Positions 11,977-25,600 of a DNA stretch of 64,000 bases are shown piece by piece. A program made the translations under genes and the position numbers. Position 1 is the stretch's first letter. Each line of letters opens with the position of its first letter. The notes beneath the pieces were generated by a model. It was not told the origin of the DNA, did not search any database, and saw only the letters and a list, made by a program, of their open reading frames with translations. Source of the DNA: Aplysia californica (taxonomy: Eukaryota; Mollusca; Gastropoda; Aplysiida; Aplysiidae); the NCBI RefSeq assembly GCF_000002075.1, contig NW_004797663.1:120124-184123 (forward strand). Direction: 5' to 3'.

Positions 11977-12665
11977 ATTGCTCTGGCTTAAATTAAGAGT
12001 CGCAAGGGTGGTTGCTGGATGTGGAATACTGAAAATAGAAATTACTAAATCTGAAGGAACTAGGAGGAAGGGGTTAAGGGGGGGGGGGGGGGGAGGGGTG
12101 CAGTTTGAGTAGAAAGAGTGCACAGGAAATACAAGTGAGAGAGAAACAACGGAACTAGCCCAAAATAGGGAAAGGGGAATGAAATGACCTTTCAGTACGC
12201 ACAATATGTACAATGAGGAGGAATGGGGAGAGACAAAGAATGAGGACTTGATAATAAGAATTGGAATACGGTTCAATATCAAGAAATACGAAAACAAATA
12301 ACATACTTGAATGTTTGCTAAGATATAATGGAATCCAAATCTCTATGTGTCGCCTGATCGCCTCGGTTTCATTAGCACAGGAGACGGGAAGGCAGTGTCC
12401 AATGTAGTTTTACTTCTGGAATCACAAGTACCTGAAATGTCGCCAGCTTTGAACTGATTAATTTCTGCTCAAAGTGCCCTAAGAGAGCACGAACTGAATT
12501 GTATTCACCAAGTAGCTGTCTGTTGATTGGCTGTTGGATCTCCGAATTCTACTCATCAGTCACTTTTTTTTAGTTGAGTACTGTAAACGAGACGTCACAA
12601 AAAAGCGTGGACTAACATAGCCAGGAAGACAACGTTGTTGGTTGTTTTTGTCCCCCCCCCCTCCC

Positions 12666-13217
<552 letters not shown>

Positions 13218-13317
13218 NNNNNNNNNNNNNNNNNNNNNNNNNNNNNNNNNNNNNNNNNNNNNNNNNNNNNNNNNNNNNNNNNNNNNNNNNNNNNNNNNNN
13301 NNNNNNNNNNNNNNNNN
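13218..13317. other. Assembly gap (100 N)
   Basis: Exactly 100 N between a CT/T-rich tract and a C run. The size is probably a placeholder, with the break caused by low-complexity sequence. Confidence 0.99.
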
Positions 13318-13689
13318 CCCCCCCCCGCACTCTACCCCATCCTCTGTCTGGTCACACCTGCCTAACGTCAGCCAAAGTTAAAGGACCTGACGAATATGTC
13401 AGGATACAAACTGTTTTTGTACACCATGCAACCTCCTTGCAGTTTTTTTTTTTTTGGTAGACATTCACATTTAACTTCTGATTTTGATCTAACAAAACTC
13501 ATAGATAGGTTACTTTTGATTGCAATGAGCATAGTAACAATATATTCCAATAATTCTTTGGCATTGGTTTAGCTATACACGTCTCGCAACTTTTCTTGCA
13601 ACTTTTCCTAATTTTTCTTGCAACTTTTTGCAACTTTTGCTATTTTCAAATGCAACTTTCTCTGAGGACAGTTTAACATAAGTTAAGGA

Positions 13690-13910
13690 CCATTTGCAAA
13701 CACTCCGAGTGGTCTTCTTGGGTTGACCTGTATGTGGGCGTTACGGGACTGATCCAGTGGCTTGATGGCGCTGCCTCAGGCGTGCAATGACAGAGTTTGA
13801 CACTGCAAGCCATTTGGCAACTTCTTGGAGTCCAACTTCATCCTGCAGCCACGCCATAGCTCTGGCACGACCAAAGACTCTCAGCTTTCGTCTCGGAGGC
13901 ACGTTGAAGC
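13690..13910 (-). pseudogene. Tc1/mariner-type transposase, N-terminal fragment
   Basis: The minus-strand frame reads VFGRARAMAWLQDEVGLQEV, then AKWLAVSNSVIARLRQRHQA, then TGSVP and, after a stop codon, RPHTGQPKKTT. This is the paired-like helix-turn-helix and G-RP linker at the start of Tc1-like transposases. No DDE catalytic domain follows. The adjacent sequence towards 13560 is a GCAACTTTT-rich tract. Confidence 0.7.
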
Positions 13911-14499
13911 CATATTAGATACTGGATTTTGCGCAAACAGCGGCTTATATTGCTACCAATGACTGTAAGTCCTTTTATGACGTGCACCAGAAATTTTAAC
14001 TGAAGAATGTCCATGGTGTAGCACACAAGTCGATAAAAAACAGCAAATTTGGCTAAAATTCCCTGAGGATTTCAGTGCTGCATGTGGTGGTTTTGCCCCT
14101 TTAGGAAGCTTCGCAGTACGCATTGGTAACTTGGTAACCTATTAACGCTTTCAGAGCAAAAAATTTTGAAACATTCCTTGCTGTCTTTTCTTCCGATTTA
14201 AAAAAAAATAAATCAGGGCCGTCTGTAAAGGCGGTCCTTAGGTCCTGTAGGTACTTACACAAAGTATGATAAGCAGCAAACAACGATACCGTAGGACCTT
14301 GTCTAGTAATCACTTTAATACAATAATGTACCAGATGCGCAGGATATGTGCATCTCTCAAAAATCATAGAGAGATACATGTACATATATTCAACATACAC
14401 ACTCGTACAAACTCATCAATATATAGTGCTTAACACACTGTGATTACATGAACATGAAATAAGTAAAACTACAAAAGCTTCACTTGATCTGTTTCAGCA

Positions 14500-14945
14500 T
14501 ATGCGAAGCATCATGGTGAAATAAGTCGCTTGACAAAATAAAGAAATCCGAGAAATTCTCATACCGGTACTGTCCGTTTGGCAATTTTTATCAAAGTTTT
14601 GTTTTTTGACTAAACACCTGTGAAGTTCATTTAAAAACACATATTTGCGTGGACTTTACTGAAAAATGTTGATATATGGCACAAAAATGTAATTTTTAGT
14701 TTCTATGGACTCTCAAGCTTTGGAAGTGGCCAAACTTTGGCGGCCAATTTCTTGCTAACTTTACCTCTGAAACCAGTCGAGCCCAACCTCCTTCCATCGC
14801 AAATATCTCGACTTCTATTCATGATGGATGAGTATTTTTTTGTCACTGAAAGCAAGACAAATGAACAAGCTTTAGAAGGAAACCAATAACTTCACATGTC
14901 CAAAAATTGACGAGCGCTTGATTCCAACGCATGTGTCGTGACATA
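14500..14945 (-). mobile_element. Diverged copy of the GTGAGGCAG-ended MITE
   Basis: In reverse orientation it carries the family landmarks: CGAGCGCTTGATTCCA at the high end, CCAAAAATTGACGAGCGC, the GGCGGCCAATTTCTTGCTAA core, and CTTGACAAAATAAAG at the low end. It is much more diverged than the copies at 21071, 24500 and 47289. Confidence 0.65.
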
Positions 14946-15071
14946 TAAATCTAAAGCTGAAAGCTGATCCCATGCACGCTGTAGGCCTATCCCATCAAAT
15001 GAAAATGATAGTGCCTGCAAGAGAAACTTTAAATCAAATTAAAATGGCACTGTAACCGAGACAAATTAAAT

Positions 15072-15200
15072 AATAATAATAATAACAGATAGCATTTGTA
15101 TAGCACAAATCCCCGCTCAACAGCAAGCTATAAGCGCTTCACAACCTACACTATTACCCCAGCTGACCTGAGAGCATTCTGTAACAACTTCAACTTCCTG
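15072..15200 (-). mobile_element. SINE 3' end (AAT-tailed family)
   Basis: AATAATAATAATAACAGATAGCATTTGTATAGCAC...CCGCTCAACAGCA is the reverse of the 3' end of the SINE that is complete at 56635-56979. It is 5'-truncated and diverged. Confidence 0.75.
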
Positions 15201-15880
15201 GAAAGCACAATAGGCTTACTCATTGTCTTAAGGTGCGCTATGCCTTTTGGCCTGGAGGGAGAGGAAGCTAAAGATCTATATGCGACTAAGGCGGACCGGA
15301 GTGACTTCACACAAACCCGCTTGTTACACTTCCCTCACTGTGCCAGTCACTGTGCAGTTCTACTGTGAAGTAATTGTGCGATGATTACCTCTACATGTAT
15401 TTTTACAGGAAGTATCACCCATGTCAAAAGTTTGCTGCCAAACCTCAGACAAATCTGACAATATCACAGGTACAAAATCCATTCAGCCACTGCATACTTG
15501 CAGCCTGGGGGTTAAAAAATCATTTCAACACAAGGATATTTCATTACGTTTGATTTTTATAAACATAGAGAAGAAAAAGGTTACTGGGACCCAAGAAATA
15601 GATCAACTTAACAGAGGATCAACTCAAAGAGCTTTAAAACAACTGGGGAGAATTGTAAAATCTCATTTTTCAGCAACCACACATGAAGTGAGAATGGATT
15701 CTATGAATACATAGATAGATTACATGTACACATAATCACGTAATTCTGAACATACATGGCTACTGACAGAAGTAACGGTGTAAATATCACATGACAAACA
15801 AGCGTAAGTCTTTTAACAGCAAAAGGAATATGAGAGAAAATAAAACAGGTTTGAAAACCTGTTATTCTAAATACACTAGG

Positions 15881-16061
15881 CTGTCCCCGTGGTTTTATGC
15901 ACCCAGCATAATTTAGCAAAATTTGATCATGTTTCGCATAATTTCTGACTATTTTCCTTCATCATTCTTTGTTAAAATTAACAGAATCGCATAATTTCAC
16001 ATTTTTGGGCTCAGTTTGCATAATTTCATAATTTTTTTTTTGCATAACACCACGGGGACAG
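15881..16061. mobile_element. 181-bp MITE with target duplication
   Basis: The ends are inverted copies, CTGTCCCCGTGGTTTTATGC on the left and the reverse complement of GCATAACACCACGGGGACAG on the right, with one mismatch in about 21 bases. The element is flanked by the direct repeat ACTAGG (15875-15880 and 16062-16067). The interior is AT-rich and repeats GCATAATTT several times in one orientation. There is no coding potential. Confidence 0.85.
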
Positions 16062-16127
16062 ACTAGGAATCAAAATTCCTCAGGCATTAAAAAAACTACA
16101 ACTATAAAAATTTTTAAAGTTAGTTTT

Positions 16128-16520
16128 AGTAAGGTTTTACCCCACTCGAAACTGCATAAGGGCATATGAGCGCCAGGGGGTGGATGTCAACAGAGAAGTC
16201 CAAACGAGGAGTCAGGCTAACTCTGCTCACCTCTCTAGCCTAAACAGCACAAAGTCTGCTTCGCTTATCAAGGCATCCCGGAAAGCGCAGTTCACAAGAG
16301 AGTGACAAACATACAAAAGAAGTAGAGGAAAAATGACGATAGTAAGGATGAGGAAAGAAAAAGAAGCAGTTTCTCCGATGTTGTTCCGGCACAGTATGAG
16401 TATGACATTGATAAATCAGCCCATTTACAATTCTACTGTGCATAGGAATGTGTTAATATCCCCCCTTTGGGAACGGCCTGGGGATACCTTAGTCAGTAGC
16501 AATGCCGGGGGGTGAGAATT
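16128..16520 (-). mobile_element. SINE, shared-tail family (middle body variant)
   Basis: Plus text TAAGGTTTTACCCCACTCGAAACTGCATAAGG...GTCAACAGAGAAG...CACAAAGTCTGC matches 6895-7240 and 61005-61405. It lies just 3' of the NHEJ1 stop codon. Confidence 0.75.
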
Positions 16521-16681
16521 TTGTTCTTGATATTAAGCCATTAAAAGTAACAAAAATTACAAAGGAAATTGATTTCTTGCTTCATGGTCAAGTACATTGG
16601 CAAAGGATCACATTAAATTTGGCAAAAACGTCACAAAACAAGAAATCATGAGAGTGAAATGGCTCTACATGTTCTTATGGG

Positions 16682-19600
16682 TTAAAACTTTAACTTTTTC
16701 TTCTTCTTGGCTTTGTCATGCTGCTTAGCCTCTTCCTGTTCCAACTTTCTCTCCAGAGCTTGACGACGCAGCAACTCCGAGTCCTGAGGAGGCAGAAGGA
16801 ACAAGGTACAGCATTAGACCTCATACACTGAAATAAGGACGCTTCATGAAACAGGACTGAAACCAGTAAGCATATGGGTTTAACGCCTATATAGAATTTA
16901 ATTAGGCAATTTAAGAGGCGGGACCTCCAAATTCAAAGTTCATGCCATAAAAGGGCATGAATTCAAGAAAGCCCAGTCTGGGATTTGAACCAGGGCCACC
17001 CGGACTGTAGTGCAGCATCACAACAACTGAGCTAATGGAGCGCCCCTAAAAACGGCCATCTTGAAAACCATATGGACATCAATCTTCAGATAGGTAAATA
17101 AGCAAAGTAACAACTTGATAAAACAACTTACAGTTTGGCATACAAGCTAAAGACTCTTACCATTACCAGGGTTCATACTGAGCAGAAGATTTTTTTCCCC
17201 AAGACTTTTCCAATAGCTTTCACGACCAGAATTCTTTTTTTCTAAGACAAATAACATGTCAATTTGGAAGAAAGTTTTTCGTTCAGCACGTACACTTTAG
17301 ACTGTGCAAAGTCCAGGCCTTCTGAACTTCGAGGAAATATTTTTACAATAGATCTAGATAAAAATTTGTTTTTCCAAGACTTTTCCAAGACTTTCGCCAA
17401 CTTACCAAAATACCAAGAGTATTCCACGTCTTGGAAAATAAAAACATTCCAAGAGTTTTCCAGTTTACCTAGACCCATACGAACCCAGCATTACACCCTA
17501 GACATTAGAACACTCAAAGATGAAATAAGCAAAAGTGGGATAAATGGGATTCTCACCTTGACTGGTGTAACATCGGTGCTGGAGGCTTTGGACGATGCTG
17601 GGCTGACCGGCGGTGACTTGCCCGGCGACGTTTTTGCCGGTGACACGTTCCGAGGGGCAATGGATGATGGCAGCCGACTAGCCCACGACTCCACGCTCGG
17701 AGCGCCGACTGACCTGGTTTCCCCACCCTCCATGGCCACACCGTTGTCCACATCATCATCTGAAACAGAAACTGCTACTTTGTTATCGGATCAAAGGAGT
17801 GCTAGAAGCTGGGCTTGCAGTTGGGCAGACTGATACAGAAAATAATCGGAACAATATATTATAGTCGAACCTACTTTAACAGCCATCTATTTAAGACAAT
17901 CACCTGTACAAACTGCCACTTCCCATCTCCTCCCTTGCATATTTTATGCACTGTGCAGGATGGCCACATGTCTAATACGGGTGACCATTTCTGACTTTGA
18001 CAGTTTCAACTTTATATATGTCAGTTGGATATACAAAATGATAAAACAGTCGAAATTGTCAAAGACGGTCACCCATTGTTGGGGAGAAAAGTGGTTACCT
18101 TAAACAGGTCGGCATTTAGGACAGCCAGTGTCATTATTCAGCGTTAAAGCAGGTTCTGTTGTATTTCTGTCAGTTCAAGAGATAAAAATATAACACTTGT
18201 TTTTATGCACCCCATACACAACAATCAGATTACCTCGCGGCAGACTCCTTCTACCTTGCCTCTCAGATCAAACCTTGGCGGAGAGTGATACAACGTCCCC
18301 ATAGAAACAGAGAAATCTGATTTAAAAAGTCTTTCCCCACTTAGTAATCAAATGCATCCCTACTGAGAGTCAGTAGGTAGCGTAAACACAGCCTCGCGGG
18401 CACTCGCGGCCTTCAGACCGCGTGGTATCGGTAAAATCGGGGTAATTCCGATCGCTGTTTCTTTGCTCTTTCGCTATAAAACACCAAATGCCGTACACCT
18501 TGTAAAAGTTCAGCTTTTCCTCGTTACAATGGTGTAAGTTGTTTATATGTCCGATTATTAGGAGCTGGAGAATCGCCGACGAAAGCGAAGCCCCTCGCGG
18601 TCGGAATGCGAGGTCGGCCGGTTGAAAAATTGACACGCGTGCATTCAAATGCTTCGCGGAAAGAGGGATGATTAAATACCGTCTTTTCATTGGCGGAGAA
18701 CTGTAGAGCTTTAAACGGGCTTTCCCGTGATATAAGTTTAGCCTTTGGCGTCTTTATAGAAAGCTTTTAAAAATACCGTCAAAATGTTTAAAGTATCCCT
18801 TTTTACACAAAATATGTATAATACCGACTTATAACAGATGTCAATTAATAAAAGATCAGTTCATTTTCTATTAGAATAAAGTTATTAACTTGGAATTATT
18901 TTTCATCAATCCTTCCGCGAGACTCGGAAAGCATGTGACCCCGCACGCCGGGTACACTACAGTATAGAGCCGACTCGCTCGCCGCGGGGGCCGGTGCGCC
19001 GCCGCCGGGTCAACGCTCGGTGTTTTTGTCGAAATAACGACAGAGCATCGTGTTTGAGGCAATAAAATACTGATTTGTAAAGATCTCACTGTCTTGAAAA
19101 AAATTAGGCTCCCTATATTTGTTATAGTGATTGTACTCTGTTAATGTGGAGATGTTTAGTGCACTTGGTACTTTTTTTTATTGTCTGTCAAACATGGGGT
19201 TGCAGCCAGTGACTGACTTGAACAAATTTGATCAAATTTTAAACAACTACAATTTTCTTAAAAATTGACGGAGAGGTTAAAGAATGGTACCAAAATGCTC
19301 AGTGGATATAGGCCTTTCAAGTGGAACTGATAAATTTGGCATACAGCTACTTTGAAAATTTAGTTTCTGGTACCTAGAGTCAGGCAAAAAGCCTAACATT
19401 CACAACACAGTTCATAGGTCACTGTAGTTAATACACATCTCCATGGAAACTCTGATCTTCACAACTGAATCATTCTGCAATAGCTCAACAATCCCCTTAA
19501 CACATTACACCCTAACTCGCCCGGGATCGCCCGGGAATTCCCTTACGCGCTCCACCCTGACTCGCCCGGAACCGCCCGCGCCGACCCAGCGTCTTTAGAA

Positions 19601-22600
19601 ACGAAAGTCTCGCCTTGACGAGACTCTGGGGCCGGGATTTTGATTTGCATAGTATAGCAAAAAGTTTCTTCTTTCGTTTGATACCGAAACGAAATTTTTC
19701 CGGCTAGTAGTTTTAGTATTAGAGCTGATCGAAGTGCGATCGCGTTACCGACACTACGAAAGTGCCTCAACTTGTTGAAAAGCGACACAATTGAGTTCGA
19801 AAACGGAAATAACGATGGATTTGAGCAAAAACGAGCATGTGACAAATCAGATGGCTCAGATTTTGATGAAAACGTTGTAGGAAGAGTTTGGGGCGATTCC
19901 GATTGATCAGACGGAGAAATAGAATTTAGATCTAGGGCCCGACCGCGAGAGTGAGAGTGACGGGTCGGACACCCCGATTGAACTAAAGTGAGAACATTTC
20001 CAACAGTTTGCGCATACATAAAGTTATATTTTTCTGAAACTACATTCAGTTTTCTTTTTAACTTTTATTTTTTCAGGATTTTTGGAATTTGTTTAGTATT
20101 TTTAAAATGTGTTTTTTAAAGGCTTGTATTCAAGGGAGGTGGGTTCTTTCCCCTTGCTTAGGATCTAACAATGGACTTCCCGTCCAGGCCCTTAGGGTGT
20201 AATGTGTTAAGAAAATTCTACCAAATTGTTTGTGAAAGGTGCAATGAAAATTCCGAGCTAACATAGTATCTAAATTTGTAACCTTATGTTTTACCTTGAG
20301 GGTCTGATCCACTGTTGAGCCAAGCCTGCTTTGTGGCTATTTCCCGGTACAGTTCTTGCCCCAACGATGTGAAGGCTTGGCTGCCCGATGCCTTGACTTC
20401 GTTCTCAAAACCCTGCAGAAATAGTACACGACTTTGTTTGCTCGGTAGATAGATTCAGACAGTTAGTACAACTTCACCTCATGGATGATTGAAAGATGAA
20501 TGCATTGAAAAGAACCTCCCCTAAGGAGAAGGACAAAAGGGAAGGAGAAAAAAAAAAGAAGTCAAACCCAACAGATGTCAACTTTAGAATCTGGGACCTT
20601 ACGTCTCAAGACTGACAGACAATTGAAGAGGGAAGTCCTTCATGTACCAATCAATAAAGATAGAATTATGCTACAACCCCCCCACACCCTTCCAGAGAAC
20701 ATTAGGAGTTGTTGAAATCACATACAAGAGACATAATTTTTCATATATAAGAAAGAAAAAGGTAGAACCATCAAAAATTGTATTAATTTGGAAGGTGGAA
20801 TCCTTCATTGTATCATAAGTCTGGAGGATGAAAGAGAGAAACACAGTGAAATGAAAGTGTCTGACTGCATTTCAAAACAACCACTTCTCAAGGAGATTAA
20901 AAAAAAAGAAAAAAAAGCATAATCTGAATGATAATCTTATATTAATCTAATTAGCACAAACATTGTCAAGACATAATCTCATGTATAAATAAGTGATGCA
21001 CATACTTTTGAAGTAACAACCTTTCATAATAATAAAAAAATAGAGCACCATAAACTTTCAAAAACAAAATGTGAGGCAACGTGGTGGAATCAGGCTCTCG
21101 TCAATTTTTGGGCATGTAGAGTTATTGGTATCATCTTAAAGCTTGTTCAATTGTTTTTATTTGGATTAAAAAATGTCCGTTCACCTTGAATACGAGTCGA
21201 AATATTTGCAAATGAAGGAGGTGGGGGTCAGTTGTTTTCAGAGGTAAAATTAGTGAGAAAATGGCCACCAAAGATTAGTTATTCCCTTAGCTTAAGAGTC
21301 CGTGGTAACTGAAAATTTACTTTTTTTTGTGCTTTTAATCAACGTATTTCGGAAAAATCCACACAGAAATGAGTTCTTTAATGGGCATGAAAGGTGTTAA
21401 GCCAAAAAACAAACATTTTATAAAAATTCATTACGAGAGCCTGATTCCACCACGCTGCCTCACAAATGTTAATAAAAGGAGGAGAAAAAGGAAGATTCTT
21501 CAACAGAAATCATCGACATAACAATATGACTTACTTTTGATGTCACCATACTGTTTCGAAATACCAGCACATCAAAAGGGGTTGTCTCAATATGCTCTGC
21601 ACAAAAAAAAAAAAAAGTCATTGGATTAATCCAGCAAAACTCAGCCACAAACAAGAGCTCATTTTTCCATTAAAAAAAGTATGTAGTATGTCCACTTTAA
21701 TGATCAATTTTTGTTTGTTTTAGTAGGTGTTTTACGACACTCGCAACACAATAAGGCCATGTAAGTGCCGAAGATTAGAGGTGTTACAAACACAAAAAAG
21801 GAGTGGAGATAAAGATGATAGATGTTTGATAGGAAAGAAGACGAAAACAAAACCAGAGTATCTGCCAACCACCCACTTGATCAATTTTACTATGTAAAAT
21901 GTAGACAAAGTATCATCCACTAACACTGATTGGCACTATAAGGTAACAGAAGCCGAAATATCTACAGATTGAAGGAGAACAAATACAATGCCAACCAGTC
22001 TCAGAAGAAGGAAAGGATTTTTTTCGGCAACGGTTCGAAATACTTGTCCTGACTCTGAGAGGTTCACCCGTTACTGTTCTTCTCGATTACTTCTTTAAAA
22101 TTACCAAACCACAGCTGCACTGAGAATGTTTGAAAAAGCTGTTTCTAGTGCAGATAGAAACCAGTGACATCGACAGCATGACTAAAACAGCTAGAGTGTG
22201 AGGCAGAAAGAAGCAGATCTACATGATAAATCTTTCAGTGCTGATGAAATGCAATACAAACAGGGAGGGTAAAGAAGTAGCACCACCTACCACGAGCACC
22301 CTCCAACCACCAGTACAACAAAACAAACTTAAAATTAAATAAACACCTAGTAGAAACTTACGTCAACTTGGTACTCAAGAAAATTATGGAAAAATAAATA
22401 AGAAATAAGCTCTTAACATCAACACGTTTTGAAGATTTTTCAATGATATGACTGATTTTGATGTTCAGAGCTAATCTAAGACAAGGTTACGCATAAACGA
22501 CTCTACTTCAATATAGGACTCAACATAAATGAGCTGGCCAAGTCATAAGAATGTCAGATTTTTTAATCCCAAAGGCATAATTCTATTCTGAACTGTCCTC

Positions 22601-25600
22601 TTGGAAGCGAAAGATTGGCATACCAAAAAAGTGCTACAAAGACGCCCTGAAAGTGTCTCTGGAAAGACTTCAATATAAATACTTTGACAAGGGAGAGCCT
22701 AGCTCCTGACAGACCCAGCTGCAGACCAGCAGTCACAATGGACAGCACATCATACGAGGCTTCCCCAATAAGAAAAACTGAAGCGAAAAGAGAAGCCTGC
22801 AAGCTGGGCACATCCACAAGTGGTAGTGGTCCTTTTAAATGTTCAAAATGTGGCAATCTTCTCTCTGTCAGAATTGGTCTCACTGGCCACAGTAGAAGCC
22901 ACAAGTCATCTTAACCTTTAATTCTTTTAATTCTAATTCTTTTATTTACTGGAGAAATATTCTCCTCTGTGGATGTATTGGTCACAGGCAGACATTCATG
23001 AATGAGTTATTATTATTATTATTTCACTTCCCTATGGAGCAGGTTCCGACATGTCAAAATTGACACAGATAAAAAAAGGAGAGGAGCAGGTTCCGACATG
23101 TCAAAATTGACCCAGATAAAAAAAGGTAGAGGAGCAGACTGTACTTAAATGTCCACCGATCACAAGTGACAGGACTAGGAAACAAGTCCTTGACACTGAC
23201 AGGAAGTAAGACAAAAAGGAAGCAGCCCCAACTTACTCCTTGTGGCCTTCACCCCTTGAGACTTGTAGTCATCAATTTCTTTATCTTTCGTTGCCAAAAT
23301 CTTGAAGAGCTCTTGTTGTTGTCGATATAGTTCCCCGACCATTGCCATGAGTGGGAGAGCCAAATGCTTTTTACCCTGCAAATATAAAAAAGGAAACACT
23401 AAACAGCCTTAATTTTCCATTATAATGGAAACTGGAAACTATTACCGTTCACATTAATGCAAGGCTTGTTCTCAGAAGGACCCCTGTCAGTACCAAATTT
23501 AAAATATGGATACAATTGAACATGTCTAAGATGAACATTCATTGTCCAGGAGAAAAGTGGCAATTTTAGACTGGTTGTCTTCTTGGACAGTGTAATTATA
23601 AAAAAGAAAAAACTCAAGCAGGGAAACAAGTGATTGTCTCGGACAGGTGGCCAGTTGTGCAGGTTTTTGGGGGTCCACTTATAGAGATTAACTTAGAGGT
23701 CTAAAGGCCTCCATCTGTCAAGAAAAAAACCCCAAACTTTTTTTTTAGAAACTGAAAGTGTAGACCACACCAAACAAGAACTAGATCTGTTAAAGAAATT
23801 TGTAATTTTAAGTAATCACCATTTTTCAAGATCTGCTTCATTCTGTCTCCTCACACAATATAAAATGTCAAAAAACCTTCATTCTGATGCCCCTATGGTA
23901 ACCAGTTTGACTGCAGATACAATCTTCATGTCTTCACATCAGCTGTTAAAGATACACATTTCATTTGAAAAAGTCAGTAGATTCAAGGGAAATAATAAAA
24001 AAAACAAATGATTCCTGAGTTGAGTGATCTTGTAATATCCTTTTAACTTGAAAGAAGTTTGGCAATGCTGGTTGATTTCAATTACAATATCATCACTAAC
24101 CATGTCTTCTTCATTTAGGACAGTATGGAAAACAAAAGAGAAAGGCATGCCAGCCAACTGCGAAGTCATTTTGATGTTGACACTGTCATCTTTGTGTGTC
24201 AGGGTCAGCTTGCTCTCCTTGCTTTCTGCTCCAAGGTTTGTTTCAACGTGGGAAAGGATTTTGGTCAGAGGAGCCTCGATACTGGGGTTCAGTTTCTGAG
24301 GGAAAAAGATAAGGTATAAAGCGAATTTGAAAAAAGACATCAGATGTAAAAAGTGGCAATATCAGTAATGAGCAGTACCCAACACATCCTTTTACCTTTA
24401 ACCATCTGTGTAAGGTAGTTTAAAATAATGTTATTCAGCGTGAATCAATTTTACTCACATGAAAACCAAAACAGAACAAGTGTGAATACTTTATAATATG
24501 TGAGGCAGCCTGGTGGAATCAGGCTCTCATCAATTTTTGGGCATATTGAGTTATTGGTATCATCTTAAATCTTGTTCATTTGTCTTGCTTTCAATGAAAA
24601 AATTACCCGTCCATCTTCAATAGAAGTGGAGATATTTTAGATTGAAGGAGGTGGGGGTCACCTGATTTAAGAGGTAAAATTAGCGAGAAAATGGCCGCCA
24701 AACCTTGGTAAATTCCAAAGCTGGAGAGTCCATGAAAACTGTAAATTTATTTTTTGTGCCTTTAATCAACGTTTTCGGTGAAATCCTCAAAGGAATGTGT
24801 TTGTAAATGGACATAAAAGGTGTTGAGCCAAAAAACAAAAATTTGATTACAATTTGTAAGCAGGGAGAAAACTGCTGTTTTCTTCGATTTCATTATTTTG
24901 ACGAGAGCCTGATTCCACCATGCTGCCTCACATATCTGAAGCAGATAGAAATCTTGATGTCACTTTTTTATGCCCCCCACTGACACAATTTATTTATAAT
25001 ATAATCATTTACGATGCAGAATTTAAGCCTGCCTGTCAGGGCCAACCTTGGCAGAGAGGGATATAGCATCCCAATGCCCAATGGAAAGACAGAGATAGTT
25101 AATAAAAATTTTCCACATCTGGGAGTCAAATTCAGGTCTTCTGCACCTTTGCACCACATCACGGACACCGTTTTGAAGTTACTGAAAAGGCATGATAATA
25201 CTACATAATACATCCAACAATACAGCGATTATCTATTTATGCATGACAGAGTAACACAACAGACCAGAAAATTTTTCTTTAACTCGTTTGGTGTGATCAA
25301 ACATTCAGGAATGATCATGTTCTAAAACATTAACTCTAAGTCTACTTTATATAACTATTTCTTCCCAAAACGACAAATGATAGTCCCTTCCGGCTGATGT
25401 GATACACACAGAGGTAAAAAAAGGATTTTTCCATGATAAACACAGCTATGAAAATGAACAAAATGTCATACAAGGCTTCAAATTGAAGCTGATCCCCTTT
25501 TTGCAATTCCTTTTTTCATTGAATGTTTTTTTTACTGGTTTAGTTGAAGGTCTACCACGCTACAGTGGTCTATCATAAGTTCCATCGGATCAACCTGTCA

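Noticed and set aside
22684-22914. Possible host zinc-finger gene
   Set aside because: The C-x2-C...RIGL-x2-H finger with the preceding EAKREA stretch is the C-terminal end of RTE-like LINE proteins, and the upstream frame is broken.
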